Shown: positions 1 to 10,783 of the stretch, piece by piece
Numbering within the stretch: the stretch's first letter is position 1
How the letters are laid out: every line of letters begins with the position of its first letter
Assembly (NCBI GenBank): GCA_964555705.1
Contig: CAZKTN010000008.1
Span: forward strand, 1 to 64,000
DNA from: ZLKRG44 sp964555705
GTDB taxonomy: Bacteria > Planctomycetota > Phycisphaerae > Phycisphaerales > SM1A02
DNA length: 64,000 bases
Reading direction: 5' to 3'
Program-made: the position numbers and the translations under genes
Notes under the pieces: model-generated
Database searches by the model: none
The model's input: the letters and a program-made list of their open reading frames with translations, nothing else
Told to the model about the DNA's origin: nothing

Positions 1-51
1 CTCGAGCGCCTGCTCTCCGAGATGCGCGCGGACCTGCGGCGGGGGCGGTGA
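1..51 (+). CDS. C-terminal end of a gene entering from the left edge (partial)
   Basis: The first 16 codons read in frame 1 as LERLLSEMRADLRRGR followed by TGA at 49-51. The next gene, on the opposite strand, stops three bases later, which fits a tail-to-tail gene end. The peptide is charged and probably helical. It is too short to assign a family, and it could be chance, so only the position and the convergent arrangement support it. Confidence 0.35.
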   Translation, partial: LERLLSEMRADLRRGR

Positions 52-53
52 GG

Positions 54-2588
54 TCAGGGCACCGGGCCCCAGCGCGACATCAGGAAGGCGAGGTCGGGTC
101 CGCCGACCCATCCATCGCCGTTAAGGTCGCCGTGCGGCGGGTTCGACTCGCCCCAGACGGTCATGAGCATCGCGAGGTCGATGCCGCCGATGCGGCCATC
201 GAGGTTCAGGTCGCCGAACTGCCGCTCGCACGAGTCGAGGCGGCCGTTGCCGTTGCCGTCCGCGGCGCCATCCTCCATGTCGCACGTATCCGCCACGCCG
301 TTGCCGTCGCAGTCGGCCTCCGGTGCGCGATCCTGCTCGTCGTTGAGCCGCTCCTCGAACGACTGCAGCGGCTCAAGGCAGCCCGCATCGCGGCCACCCG
401 CGCCCACTGCCGGCATCGTGATGCCGTTGGGCAGCGGCAGCTCGGGATGGTCAAAGGGTGCCTGCTCAAGGCGCACGCGCTCGTCGGTGAGCGTGAGCAT
501 GAATGCCACAACCGCGTCGAGGTCATCGTCGGAGAGCCCAAGCGCGTGCATGTCCGGCGAGAGGTCTGCGAGGTTCGCCTCGTGGAAGTCGCCGCCGCGG
601 TTGTAGAACTCCATCACCTGCCGCAGCGTCGCCTGGCCGCCGTTGTGCATGTAGGGGCCAGTGAGCTCAACGTTGCGCAGCGTCGGCGTCTTGAACGCGC
701 CGTTGACCGCCGCGTGCGCGTTCGCCGGCACATGCGATGGATTCGACACCTCCGGCAGCGGCCACCCGCCCTGCTTCCGGCGTGTCCATGACAGCGGCAC
801 CGAACCGGCCTGCAGGCCACCGACACCAAGGTCCTCTGCCGTTGGACGCACACCAATGTTGTAGAAGCCGCGGTCGTAGGCGCCCGTGCGGGTCATGGCG
901 AGATCCGCCCGCGGCTGGCCCGCGACATGCAGCTGGTATGAGCCCACATCGGCATCCTCAAGCCTGAACATGATCCAGGTATTGCATGCACCGCGCGCAC
1001 CCAGCGTGCGGCGGATCTCAATGTGCAGCTCACCGTCATCATCCTTCAGCGGCACGGTGTAGTTGCGGTGCGTCGGACACGGCAGGCCGGATACCTCGGG
1101 CAGCGACCACGCGAGGGCGACATCGCCATCGCGGTCATCATCGTCGTCGTCATCGTCATCGTCGAGCTCGACCAGCAGGACTTCGGCTCCGTCGAGCTCA
1201 AAGTCGAGCGGCATCACACGAGGGTCGCCCCCTGCGGGACCATCGGAGAACACCGCAGTCGCGAGGCGTGCACCAGCCATCGCAAGCATGCGCTCGATGC
1301 CGTTCGGCGCCGGCTGCGGAGGCGCGCCGCCCGGCAGTGTGCCCGCTCCGGGCCACGTCGCGGAGGAGAAGAGCGGTCCGGAGTGGCATGCGAGGCAACG
1401 TCCCGCCGGAAGGTCCTCCACCTCGCCGCTGTTGGCGAAGATCCGCAGGCCACGCAGCTCCTCGCCGCTGAGGTGACCGCCGCCGTCAGCCGGGAACCCG
1501 GCTTCGGCGAAGCGGTCGTAGCGGGAGTCGTCGGATACGAGCGTCGACTCGTACGCCTGCACCGCGAGCCCGAAGATCAGCGGAAGATTCGCCTCGATCT
1601 GCGCGACGCCTCCCCCGGTCGGCCGCGACGAGCACCACTCGCGCCTGAAGGCCGACACCACGAGATCGCGGTAGGTCATCACGAGACCAATGCCGCTCGC
1701 ATCGACATGCTCGCCAAGCACCGAATCATCGGACCTCACGCGCTGCGACGCGAGGGCTCGCCGGTCAAGAAGGCGGCTGGCGAGCTGCGGCCAGCTTCGG
1801 CCCGAGCACGACATCTCCACATCGTTGAGCACTGGACCCACCGCCTGCGATGCGAGACTCGAGTAGTCGAGCATCACCGGTACCTGAACGGGATCGCTGT
1901 CGCCGCCATCCCATCGCCACACGCGCGCGGCCGGGTCGACAGGACCGAGACCATTCACGCCGTTGAACCACGGGTTGGCACGCCCATCCCAGAAGTTGCG
2001 GATGTTGAAGACGGCATTGATCGTGGTCGGCGGGTTGCGGCCAGTGACCTGGCGCCACGCCTGGCCGTTGCCCTCGAACACCGGCTCAGGCAGAGGATCG
2101 CACACCTCCACCTGCTCGCCCGTATCGATGTCGATCAGGATCTGCCGTAGCACGCCCTGCGATCCTGCGATGTCGTCAAGGTCGCGGAGGATCGGGCTGT
2201 GGCGGGAGGAGGGGTCGGCGAACAACGTCGTCGGGAAGAAGTCCACGCCCTTCTTCTCGCCGGGACCCGTACGGGAGTCGAACGTGCCGTTGGCGCCAGG
2301 GTGCACGACATTGAGGCGCCGCGGGTCGATGCCCGCGTGACCGTGGCAGCTCGCGCACGCGGTCTGCATGTCGCTGCCCACGGCGACATCCCAGAAGAGC
2401 GACTTGCCGAGCACGACCAGCGCGTCCTCGTCGCGCACAAACTGATCAAGCTGCGTGGGCCTTGGGATCCACACGCCCTTGAGGCTTGGCGGGAACGACG
2501 GCGTGCCCTGGGCGACCGCTGCAGCATGCGCCGCGGCGGTCACGGGAGCGAGTACGACAAGTGACGCTGTTGCGAGGCGGCGGAACAT
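54..2588 (-). CDS. Secreted di-haem cytochrome c peroxidase (MauG/CcpA-like) with dockerin-like C-terminus
   Basis: About 844 residues. The ATG at 2588 is chosen because it opens a clear signal peptide (MFRRLATASLVVLAPVTAAA). Two c-type haem sites are visible, CASCH near residue 78 and CLACH near residue 398, followed by YMHNGG...FYNRGGDF, a signature of the bacterial di-haem peroxidase/MauG family. The family reduces peroxide or oxidises protein or small-molecule targets in the periplasm. Oddities are an insert of about 150 residues after the second haem site with an almost pure aspartate run (codons around 1134-1165), and two terminal EF-hand-like repeats (GDLNLDGRIGGIDL and GDLNGDGWVGGPDL) typical of planctomycete secreted proteins. 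It is about twice the usual family length. Substrate unknown. Confidence 0.85.
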   Translation of the reverse strand: MFRRLATASLVVLAPVTAAAHAAAVAQGTPSFPPSLKGVWIPRPTQLDQFVRDEDALVVLGKSLFWDVAVGSDMQTACASCHGHAGIDPRRLNVVHPGANGTFDSRTGPGEKKGVDFFPTTLFADPSSRHSPILRDLDDIAGSQGVLRQILIDIDTGEQVEVCDPLPEPVFEGNGQAWRQVTGRNPPTTINAVFNIRNFWDGRANPWFNGVNGLGPVDPAARVWRWDGGDSDPVQVPVMLDYSSLASQAVGPVLNDVEMSCSGRSWPQLASRLLDRRALASQRVRSDDSVLGEHVDASGIGLVMTYRDLVVSAFRREWCSSRPTGGGVAQIEANLPLIFGLAVQAYESTLVSDDSRYDRFAEAGFPADGGGHLSGEELRGLRIFANSGEVEDLPAGRCLACHSGPLFSSATWPGAGTLPGGAPPQPAPNGIERMLAMAGARLATAVFSDGPAGGDPRVMPLDFELDGAEVLLVELDDDDDDDDDDRDGDVALAWSLPEVSGLPCPTHRNYTVPLKDDDGELHIEIRRTLGARGACNTWIMFRLEDADVGSYQLHVAGQPRADLAMTRTGAYDRGFYNIGVRPTAEDLGVGGLQAGSVPLSWTRRKQGGWPLPEVSNPSHVPANAHAAVNGAFKTPTLRNVELTGPYMHNGGQATLRQVMEFYNRGGDFHEANLADLSPDMHALGLSDDDLDAVVAFMLTLTDERVRLEQAPFDHPELPLPNGITMPAVGAGGRDAGCLEPLQSFEERLNDEQDRAPEADCDGNGVADTCDMEDGAADGNGNGRLDSCERQFGDLNLDGRIGGIDLAMLMTVWGESNPPHGDLNGDGWVGGPDLAFLMSRWGPVP

Positions 2589-2827
2589 CGGTGCGCACCA
2601 TGAGGGGGACCACGCAACAGCTCCGGGGCCCGAGGACACGGAAATTGACAGTCCGAATAGTTACACCAAGACGGCGGGCGATCCAAACATCCGGTTCGAA
2701 ATTCACGGAACCCAGACCCGCCCGCGGCATCACACTCCCCACATAAGGGGGTCAACTGATCCCTCTCGACCCCCAACGAAAATCCCCGCGCTCTCGGTTT
2801 TGGCCGAAAACACGGGGAGATCCTGAG

Positions 2828-2900
2828 TGGACCTGATCGGGGTCGAACCGACTACCTCTTCCATGCCATGGAAGCGCTCTCCCAAATGAGCTACAGGCCC
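2828..2900 (-). tRNA. tRNA-Ala (anticodon GGC)
   Basis: A 73-nt cloverleaf on the minus strand. The acceptor stem GGGCCTG pairs with CAGGTCC and includes the G3:U70 wobble that is the alanine identity element. The anticodon stem is CTTCC/GGAAG around the loop ATGGCAT, giving GGC. The T-loop is GTTCGAC. The 3' CCA is not encoded. Confidence 0.95.
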
Positions 2901-2951
2901 GGATGCGCGAGTTGTGCCTGCGGGATTGCCCACAACGGCAATTCCGCAGGT

Positions 2952-2974
2952 GAAACGGCAATAGTAGCCGTTTC
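2952..2974. other. 8-bp perfect inverted repeat between tRNA-Ala and trxA
   Basis: GAAACGGC (2952-2959) and GCCGTTTC (2967-2974) form a perfect stem with a 7-nt loop just upstream of tRNA-Ala. There is no T-run. It could be a weak terminator for the upstream trxA transcript or an operator-like site; the sequence does not decide which. Confidence 0.35.
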
Positions 2975-3015
2975 GCGTCCGGGAGCAACGCCTCCGCAGG
3001 CTGCCTCCGGACGGT

Positions 3016-3059
3016 GCTGGCCGCGGCAACGCCCTTCCTCGGGGCGTGGCACGGCCAGC
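3016..3059 (-). terminator. Stem-loop directly downstream of trxA (putative terminator)
   Basis: GCTGGCCG (3016-3023) pairs with CGGCCAGC (3052-3059), and inside it ACGCCC (3029-3034) pairs with GGGCGT (3042-3047), making a long GC-rich hairpin that starts seven bases beyond the trxA stop. No uridine tract follows, so it may stop transcription weakly or protect the mRNA 3' end. Confidence 0.45.
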
Positions 3060-3066
3060 GTGTTCC

Positions 3067-3396
3067 TTACAGAGCGGCCGTGATCGCTCCGGCGAGCGCG
3101 CTCTTGGGCTGGATGCCCACCCACTTCTTCTGCACCTGGCCGCCCTTGATCATCACCACGGTGGGGATCGACTGGATGCCGAACTGCATCGCAACCTCGC
3201 GCGCGTTGTCGACGTTCACCTTGCCGACCTTCGCGCGACCGGCGAACTCGTTCGCGAGCTCGTCGATGGTCGGACCGAGCATGCGGCATGGGCCGCACCA
3301 CTCCGCCCAGAAGTCCACGAGCACCGGAACATCGGACCCCATCACCTCATTCTGGAAGTTGTCGTCCGTGAATTCAAGCGTGTTCTGGCCGGCCAT
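3067..3396 (-). CDS. trxA: Thioredoxin
   Basis: 109 residues, the standard size for thioredoxin, the cytosolic dithiol-disulfide reductant. The active site WCGPC (Cys34 and Cys37) and the cis-proline in SIPT (Pro78) are present. The frame is open further upstream, but the ATG at 3396 gives the exact thioredoxin N-terminus (MAGQNTLEFTDDNF) and has an AGGAGA ribosome site just before it. It lies downstream of folP on the same strand with a 115-bp gap, so it may have its own promoter. No unusual residues. Confidence 0.96.
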   Translation of the reverse strand: MAGQNTLEFTDDNFQNEVMGSDVPVLVDFWAEWCGPCRMLGPTIDELANEFAGRAKVGKVNVDNAREVAMQFGIQSIPTVVMIKGGQVQKKWVGIQPKSALAGAITAAL

Positions 3397-3511
3397 CGGT
3401 TCTCCTCGCTCTGCTGTCGCTTCGGTTGTGCGCTCGCCACCGCATGTGGCGCGCGGGTGAGAAGTGTAGCGCCCGCCGCGCGTGAAGTCGCTCGCTCGCA
3501 AACTGCGGAAA

Positions 3512-4423
3512 TCATGGCCCTTGACAGGAGGCAGTGTCGCGTTCAGCGCGCTGCCACGCGGCGAGCGCATCGCGGTGCATCGCGACGTCGTGCACACGCA
3601 GGATCGCCGCGCCACGCCGAGCGCACTCGACGGCTGCCTCCGCAGACGCCGCATCGCGCAGCCGAGGGTCGCTGATGCCAGCGGCCGCGCCGACGAACGA
3701 CTTCCGGCTCGCGCCCGCGAGCACCGGATAGCCAAGCGCCGCGATCTCGTCGAGCCGGCGGATGAGCGACCAGTTGTCGTCGACACCCTTGCCGAAACCG
3801 AGGCCAGGATCAATGGCGATCGACTCTCGCGCCACTCCAGCAATGACGGCAGCCCCTGCACGTTCGGCGAGCGCATTGCGCACGGCGATCACGACGTCGC
3901 CGTAGGTTGGGGGCTTTGCGTACTGGTGGCTGTACGAATCCTCGGATGGCTTGCGCAGGCGGTGCATGAGCACGAGCCCGCATCCCGCGGCGGCGCATAT
4001 GACGAACATGCGCGGGTCGTCCTCGCCCGCGCTGACGTCGTTGACGATGTGGGCTCCTGCCGCGAGCGCGGCGGATGCCACCTCCGAGCTAGTGGTGTCG
4101 ATCGAGATGGCAGCGGGAGCGCCCGCACGCGCAAGTGACTCGATCACGGGGGCCGTGCGGCGGATCTGCTCATCCGCGGGCACGGGCTGCGCGCCTGGCC
4201 GCGTCGACTCGCCGCCGATGTCGATGATCGACGCGCCCGCCTCGATGCACCGCATCGCGTGCCGCACCGCCGCATCAGGCCCATCGAAGGAGCCGCCGTC
4301 GCTGAAGGAGTCCGGCGTCACATTCACGATCGCCATCAGCATCGGCCAGCCGTGTGCCGGCGCACCCGGACCGGATGACGCGAACGTGCGCGCCGGCGAG
4401 ATGCGCCAACGGAACTCGCGCAT
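3512..4423 (-). CDS. folP: Dihydropteroate synthase
   Basis: 303 residues. It condenses 6-hydroxymethyl-dihydropterin pyrophosphate with p-aminobenzoate in folate synthesis. Conserved loops are visible: NVTPDSFSDGG (residues 34-44), DIGGESTRPGA (68-78), DPGLGFGK and SRKSFVG. The ATG at 4423 overlaps the stop of the upstream gene by one base (TGATG), which suggests coupled translation. The N-terminus carries about 25 residues before the usual family start. It is one of three folate or one-carbon genes in the window, with the cyclo-ligase at 10.2 kb and metF at 62 kb. Confidence 0.95.
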   Translation of the reverse strand: MREFRWRISPARTFASSGPGAPAHGWPMLMAIVNVTPDSFSDGGSFDGPDAAVRHAMRCIEAGASIIDIGGESTRPGAQPVPADEQIRRTAPVIESLARAGAPAAISIDTTSSEVASAALAAGAHIVNDVSAGEDDPRMFVICAAAGCGLVLMHRLRKPSEDSYSHQYAKPPTYGDVVIAVRNALAERAGAAVIAGVARESIAIDPGLGFGKGVDDNWSLIRRLDEIAALGYPVLAGASRKSFVGAAAGISDPRLRDAASAEAAVECARRGAAILRVHDVAMHRDALAAWQRAERDTASCQGP

Positions 4424-6216
4424 CAGGGCGCAGATCCGGGCGTGGGCTCGGCAGCCTTTGGATCGGCAGGCTTGGGTTCCGCCAACGGCGCGGGCTTGCC
4501 AGCCGGTGCGCCGCCGAGCGCGGAGCGCCGGGCGTTGTCGTAGAGGAATGCGACGGTGCCCGTGGGCACGATGGCGGCCATCTCGATCGTGCCTCCGCCA
4601 AAGCGGAGCGCGCCGCCGATCGGCTCCGTGCGCGCGGGGATCTCGGGGATCATGTCGCCGCCACCACCGAACATCTCCGTGAGCTGCCGCGCCGCGCGCA
4701 CCAGCTGCCCAACCGCCAGGTACCCCACAAGCTGCGGACGCTCGACGAGCCACGGATCCATCGCCTTGATCACGACATCGTCGCCGAGGCCTGACCCGCC
4801 CTCGACCGCGGCGAGCGCACGCGTGAGCACATCGGGCCTCTGGCTGAAGGTGATGATCAGCGCCTTGCGCGAGGGCACGACCTTCATGAAGCCGTGCATG
4901 CCACGCGAGCCGAAGAGCGCCTGCGCGCTGAGCTGGCGCATCGCGAGCGCACCTGCATCGGCGTCTCCTGCCTCGCGCGGCCCGAGCGGCTCCGTCTTGA
5001 GCTCGAAGCCATCCGCCATGAGCTCGTCCTTCACCTTGCGGTCGCTCTCCCAGCCCGGCATGTAGCGCAGGCCATCTCGCTTGCCCTCCGTTGCCATCAG
5101 TGCAGTGCGCATCGCATCGCGCAGCGCAGCAGGATCGTCGCACTCGATGATGCACGCGGAGTCGTTGAGCACACCGCCAGCCACGATGCCGAGCCGCGAG
5201 GGATAGGCCGCGATCCGCACGGCGCGGATCGCATCCTTCTGGGCCGCGATCCATTCGGGAAGGAAGTCGCCCTCGACGCCGACCGCGCGCGCAAGCTCGA
5301 GGAATTTCTCTCCGCCCCCCATCGCGCGGATGTCGACGCTCGCGGCCACATAGAAGTTCGCCTTCGGAAGGCCAGAGAGCGAAGGCGTTGCGGCACTTTC
5401 GGCGCTGCCGTTTCCGGCCATCAGCGCAGCGAGCGCGGAGTCGGGCCTGGTGGTGGCGATCGCACGCACGCCGATGCCGAGCGGATCGAAGTCGATCGCG
5501 ACGAGTCCGCACGAGAGCCCCTGCATGAGCGCCTGCACGCGCGACATGTCGACGGGCATGTCCGGCATGCCGCGGCCGCGCGCCGCCGCCGCATCGCCCG
5601 CCCGCTGCGCAGCCTGCGACAGCGCATCGGCGAGCGCATCGCTGCTGGCCCATGCGAACATGTCAGCGGCACGCGCGACGGCAATGCCCCGATCACCTGC
5701 CGATGCGGCCACCGCCGCCATCACGCCAGCGCCCGGCGCATAGGCGTCGACCGCAGCCTTCGATTCGCTGACCAGTACATGCCGGGCAAGCGCGCGCGCA
5801 TGCACCGGGCGCCCCGCGAAGGTCGCGGTGCCATCGGCGCCGGGCTTGAGGTTGGCTTCGATGAACGCAGCTGGATCGCTCGAAGGCACCGCGAGGCACA
5901 GCGCACGGTCGCGCGAGTACCACGCCACCATCGACCCGGTCTCGTCGAAGCCTGCGCTCACGCCAAGCAATCCCTTGAGCTGCTCGACCGGCTTGCCGCC
6001 CACGACTGTCTCGGCGCGCCCCATGCGGTCGATGAGCTGCTCGATGTCGGCGCCAGCGGTGCCGAGGCTGGGAATCGCGACGACGCTCACCGCATCGGCA
6101 GGCACGATCGCCAGCGTCTCGGCGAACCGGTCCGCACGTGCGGACGATGCGGCTCCCAGCAGGGCGAACGCCACCAGAAGCAACCGAAGGGCGCGACGAA
6201 TGCGTGTGTCCATCAT
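4423..6216 (-). CDS. Exported protein of unknown function, upstream of folP
   Basis: 597 residues. The start MMDTRIRR at 6216 precedes a good signal peptide (LRLLLVAFALLGAASSARA), so the protein is probably exported. The remainder is alanine-rich with no motif I recognise, and the C-terminal 40 residues are Pro/Lys/Glu-rich and probably disordered. Its layout (repeated PADAVSVVAIPSL, VASVDIRAMGG) resembles the large planctomycete exported proteins of DUF3352-like character, but I cannot confirm this. It is translationally coupled to folP (TGATG) and divergently transcribed, 40 bp apart, from the membrane protein gene at 6257. Confidence 0.75.
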   Translation of the reverse strand: MMDTRIRRALRLLLVAFALLGAASSARADRFAETLAIVPADAVSVVAIPSLGTAGADIEQLIDRMGRAETVVGGKPVEQLKGLLGVSAGFDETGSMVAWYSRDRALCLAVPSSDPAAFIEANLKPGADGTATFAGRPVHARALARHVLVSESKAAVDAYAPGAGVMAAVAASAGDRGIAVARAADMFAWASSDALADALSQAAQRAGDAAAARGRGMPDMPVDMSRVQALMQGLSCGLVAIDFDPLGIGVRAIATTRPDSALAALMAGNGSAESAATPSLSGLPKANFYVAASVDIRAMGGGEKFLELARAVGVEGDFLPEWIAAQKDAIRAVRIAAYPSRLGIVAGGVLNDSACIIECDDPAALRDAMRTALMATEGKRDGLRYMPGWESDRKVKDELMADGFELKTEPLGPREAGDADAGALAMRQLSAQALFGSRGMHGFMKVVPSRKALIITFSQRPDVLTRALAAVEGGSGLGDDVVIKAMDPWLVERPQLVGYLAVGQLVRAARQLTEMFGGGGDMIPEIPARTEPIGGALRFGGGTIEMAAIVPTGTVAFLYDNARRSALGGAPAGKPAPLAEPKPADPKAAEPTPGSAP

Positions 6217-6256
6217 CGGAGCACTACTGTACGGCGGTCGTCCCCGCTTCACCCTC

Positions 6257-7516
6257 ATGAATGACGCCACCGCAGGCATCGCATCTCTCGCCGCAGCCGC
6301 CGTAGGGCTCTGCGTGCTGCTGCGCATCGCACGACCGCGGCCAGACGCCCGGGATGCCATCTCCGCCTGGGCCATCTTCGCAGGACTCGCCGCCGCGACG
6401 GCACTTGGGCCCGCCCTTCTGGGTCGGATCGACCCTGCGATGCATGCGCGCATCGTCACAGGCGTGGCGTCAGATTCTGCCGAGGCCACCGCGCTTGAGC
6501 GAGCCGAGGCTCGCCTGCGCGCCGATGCTGCCGCTGGCGCAAGCACGGAAGATGCGCTCGCCGAAGTGCAGCGCGCCCGAGACGCCGTTGCGGTCAGGTC
6601 GAGTGCCTTCGCGCAGCCAAGGCACGCGACCGCAGCAGCGCTCGGCGCCATCCTGCTGATCCTCTGCTGGCCCAGGCTCAAGCGGGTGGGTTCGGCGTCC
6701 GGCATCGCTGCGCTGGTCGCATGGAGCGTGACGCTGCCGGCACTGCTTGCCTACATCGCCATGCGCATGTGGGTTGGCGCCGATGAAGTGGCGTCGCTGT
6801 CCGCTGCCGCTGCGTGCGCGACCGGCGCCACGTTCCCGACCGCCGCTGCGTGGCGGGCAGCGCGCCGAAGCGATGGGGCCGGAGGATCGCTCGTCGCGCA
6901 CGCAGGCGCGTGGTGCCTGCCGGTGGCGGCGGCCGCGCTCCTGTCGGCGATTGCGGTGGCGCAGCTTCACGCGAGCGACGGTGACACGGCATCCGTCACC
7001 GCATCTATCGCGTCACATCACCCGGCCACCCTCATTGCGGCTGCAATGATCCTCGCCGCATGCGTTGCCGCTCCGGTCGCGGGCCGCTGGCTCGCACCAC
7101 CCGATGTCACCGATGCGTCGCCGACTCCAGCCCGTGCGTGGCGCGGGCTCGGCATCGATGCGCTCACCGCCGCGACCGTCGCACTCACGGCGGCCAACGT
7201 GGACCCGCTCTCCTGGGACTTCCTGTGGGCCGCCGCGATCTTTGCGCTGATTGCCGAGGATGGCCGATGGGTCGCAGGATGGGCAGCGTGCTACCTGCAG
7301 GGCACGCACACGTCCCGCGATGCCGCGCGCGTTGGCGCAATGCTCGAGGAGAACTCGAGACCGATGGTCGCCATCGTCGCGGCGGCCGCCGCCCTGAATC
7401 TGCTCGGCACGCATGAGGCCGCGCTGCTGTGCGCCGCCGCGTGGGCGCTTGACCTCACGTGGGGCGTCAGGCGCCTGATTTCGGTGGCGCCGGCGAAGCA
7501 GGCGCCGCAGGAGTAG
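6257..7516 (+). CDS. Multi-pass membrane protein of unknown function
   Basis: 419 residues starting MNDATAGIAS at 6257. I see roughly nine or ten hydrophobic segments rich in alanine and glycine. A hydrophilic, predicted helical stretch (about residues 75-115, AEATALERAEARLRADAAA) lies between the second and third segments. There is no transporter or enzyme signature. It ends by overlapping the convergent glutathione peroxidase gene by 50 bp. Confidence 0.7.
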   Translation: MNDATAGIASLAAAAVGLCVLLRIARPRPDARDAISAWAIFAGLAAATALGPALLGRIDPAMHARIVTGVASDSAEATALERAEARLRADAAAGASTEDALAEVQRARDAVAVRSSAFAQPRHATAAALGAILLILCWPRLKRVGSASGIAALVAWSVTLPALLAYIAMRMWVGADEVASLSAAAACATGATFPTAAAWRAARRSDGAGGSLVAHAGAWCLPVAAAALLSAIAVAQLHASDGDTASVTASIASHHPATLIAAAMILAACVAAPVAGRWLAPPDVTDASPTPARAWRGLGIDALTAATVALTAANVDPLSWDFLWAAAIFALIAEDGRWVAGWAACYLQGTHTSRDAARVGAMLEENSRPMVAIVAAAAALNLLGTHEAALLCAAAWALDLTWGVRRLISVAPAKQAPQE

Positions 7517-8129
7517 CGGGCGAAGCCGGTGCCGCAGGCGCCGCCGCCGCGAGCGCCGCATCGATCGCCTTCTTGAGCTCGTCGGAATCCGGCCCGGTGC
7601 CGCTCGCGTAGAACGCGATCGGCTGGCCATCCTTGCCGACGAGGTACTTGCAGAAGTTCCAGCCCGGCAGCTTGCCGGTGCGCGTGCCCAGGAACTCGTA
7701 CACCGGGCTCTGCCCATCGCCCGCCTTGGTCTGGCACTTGGCCATCATCGGGAACGTGACGCCGTAGTTCTTCGAGCAGAACGTGGCGATCTCCTCTGCG
7801 CTGCCGGGCTCCTGGCCGCCGAAGTCGTTCGAGGGGAACCCGATCACGACGAGCCCCTTATCCTTGTACTCGTCCCACAGCTTCTGGAGTCCTGCGTACT
7901 GGCGCGTGTATCCGCACTTGCTCGCGCAGTTGACGACAAGCACCACCTTGCCCGCGTACTGGTCGAGCTTTGCGGGCGAGCCGTCGAGCGAGTTGACCGG
8001 GATCGTGAACAATGACTTGTCCTTCCACTTCTGGGCGAGTTCGGGTGTCTGCGGCGCGGTCTGCGCGCACGCCACGCCGGCCACCGCAAGCGCGGCGCCA
8101 ATCAGCATGTTTCGGAATGATGGGCTCAT
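7467..8129 (-). CDS. Exported glutathione peroxidase family protein
   Basis: 220 residues. It reduces hydroperoxides using thiols; in bacteria, Cys-type members usually use thioredoxin. Motifs are NCASKCGYT with the peroxidatic cysteine at about residue 72, FPSNDFGGQEP with the catalytic Gln, and LPGWNFCKYLV with the catalytic Trp and Asn. The N-terminal signal ends ...AVAGVAC, so it may be exported or lipid-anchored. The last 30 residues are an Ala/Pro repeat encoded over the convergent membrane gene, so this tail may be a drifted extension. The ordinary family length is about 160-180. Confidence 0.9.
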   Translation of the reverse strand: MSPSFRNMLIGAALAVAGVACAQTAPQTPELAQKWKDKSLFTIPVNSLDGSPAKLDQYAGKVVLVVNCASKCGYTRQYAGLQKLWDEYKDKGLVVIGFPSNDFGGQEPGSAEEIATFCSKNYGVTFPMMAKCQTKAGDGQSPVYEFLGTRTGKLPGWNFCKYLVGKDGQPIAFYASGTGPDSDELKKAIDAALAAAAPAAPASPATPAAPASPAPPKSGA

Positions 8130-8232
8130 GGGATGCCTTTCGCTTCAGGCGGGCTTCGGGATTCGCGTCGGGAGGGGTTCTCCGGCCCGTGGCGCCCCGG
8201 GAGGACGTGGCTGCCGGCGCTGCCGGGCCGGA

Positions 8233-10068
<1,836 letters not shown>

Positions 10069-10164
10069 GTGATTGCTCTCCAGGGCTTTGGCCCTTCCCT
10101 CGGACAGGACCTTGTGGATAGCGTACGTGACTGATGCGGCGATGGATCGCCGGTAGGCACGCGA

Positions 10165-10770
10165 ATGGACTCGAATAGCCTCGATTCAGCCAAGTCCCAC
10201 CTGCGCGCCGCCGTGCGCGACCGCATCCGCGGGCTGGATGCCGATGCGCGCGCAGCAGCCTCCAGGCACGCATGCGACCGGCTTGCGGCGCACGAGAGGT
10301 TCGCCAGCGCATCGAGCGTGATGCTCTACATGCCACTCCGTTCCGAGCTCGATGTGGCGCCGCTGGCGATGGCCGCTCTCCGGCAGGGCAAGCGCGTGAG
10401 CGTTCCCCGCACCGACTCGTCCACAGGACAGCTGACTCCAATCGGCGTCGACTCGATCGATGCGGACGCCATGCCCTCCGACGCGATGGGCGTGCGAACT
10501 CCGGCCTCCGGTCCCGAAGTCGCCCCAGAGTCGCTCGACCTCGTGGTGGTGCCCGGCGTCGCCTTCGACCGCGAAGGGCACAGGCTCGGCCGCGGCGCCG
10601 GCTACTACGACCGGTTCCTTTCGCGGCTTTCCCCGCACACCGCAACCGCCGGCATCTGCTTCGACGAGCAGCTCGTCGATGCGGTGCCGTACGGCGAACA
10701 CGACCGAACCGTCGACTGCGTCATCACGCCGTCGCTGACCATTTCCGCATCCCGCACTTCCAACTCATGA
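10165..10770 (+). CDS. fau: 5-formyltetrahydrofolate cyclo-ligase
   Basis: 201 residues. It converts 5-formyl-THF to 5,10-methenyl-THF with ATP, salvaging an inhibitory folate. The family signature GRGAGYYDRFL is present, preceded by VVVPGVAFDREGHRLG, which forms the ATP/Mg site. The ATG at 10165 gives a normal N-terminus. The stop lies 13 bp before the L,D-transpeptidase start, so the two may be co-transcribed with pdxA downstream. Confidence 0.93.
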   Translation: MDSNSLDSAKSHLRAAVRDRIRGLDADARAAASRHACDRLAAHERFASASSVMLYMPLRSELDVAPLAMAALRQGKRVSVPRTDSSTGQLTPIGVDSIDADAMPSDAMGVRTPASGPEVAPESLDLVVVPGVAFDREGHRLGRGAGYYDRFLSRLSPHTATAGICFDEQLVDAVPYGEHDRTVDCVITPSLTISASRTSNS

Positions 10771-10783
10771 GGCCACGACAGAC

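Noticed and set aside
1023..2150. Plus-strand frame of 375 codons antisense to the peroxidase gene
   Set aside because: Low complexity (Val/Ile/Arg repeats from the Asp tract) and the minus strand carries haem motifs and a signal peptide.
3067..3876. A long N-terminal extension of thioredoxin
   Set aside because: The extension lies antisense-free but within folP in another frame, is Ser/Arg-rich, and a good ribosome site precedes the normal start at 3396.
10069..10164. glmS ribozyme or 6S-type RNA upstream of glmS and the cyclo-ligase
   Set aside because: Only 96 bp and no recognisable ribozyme core or conserved pairing.
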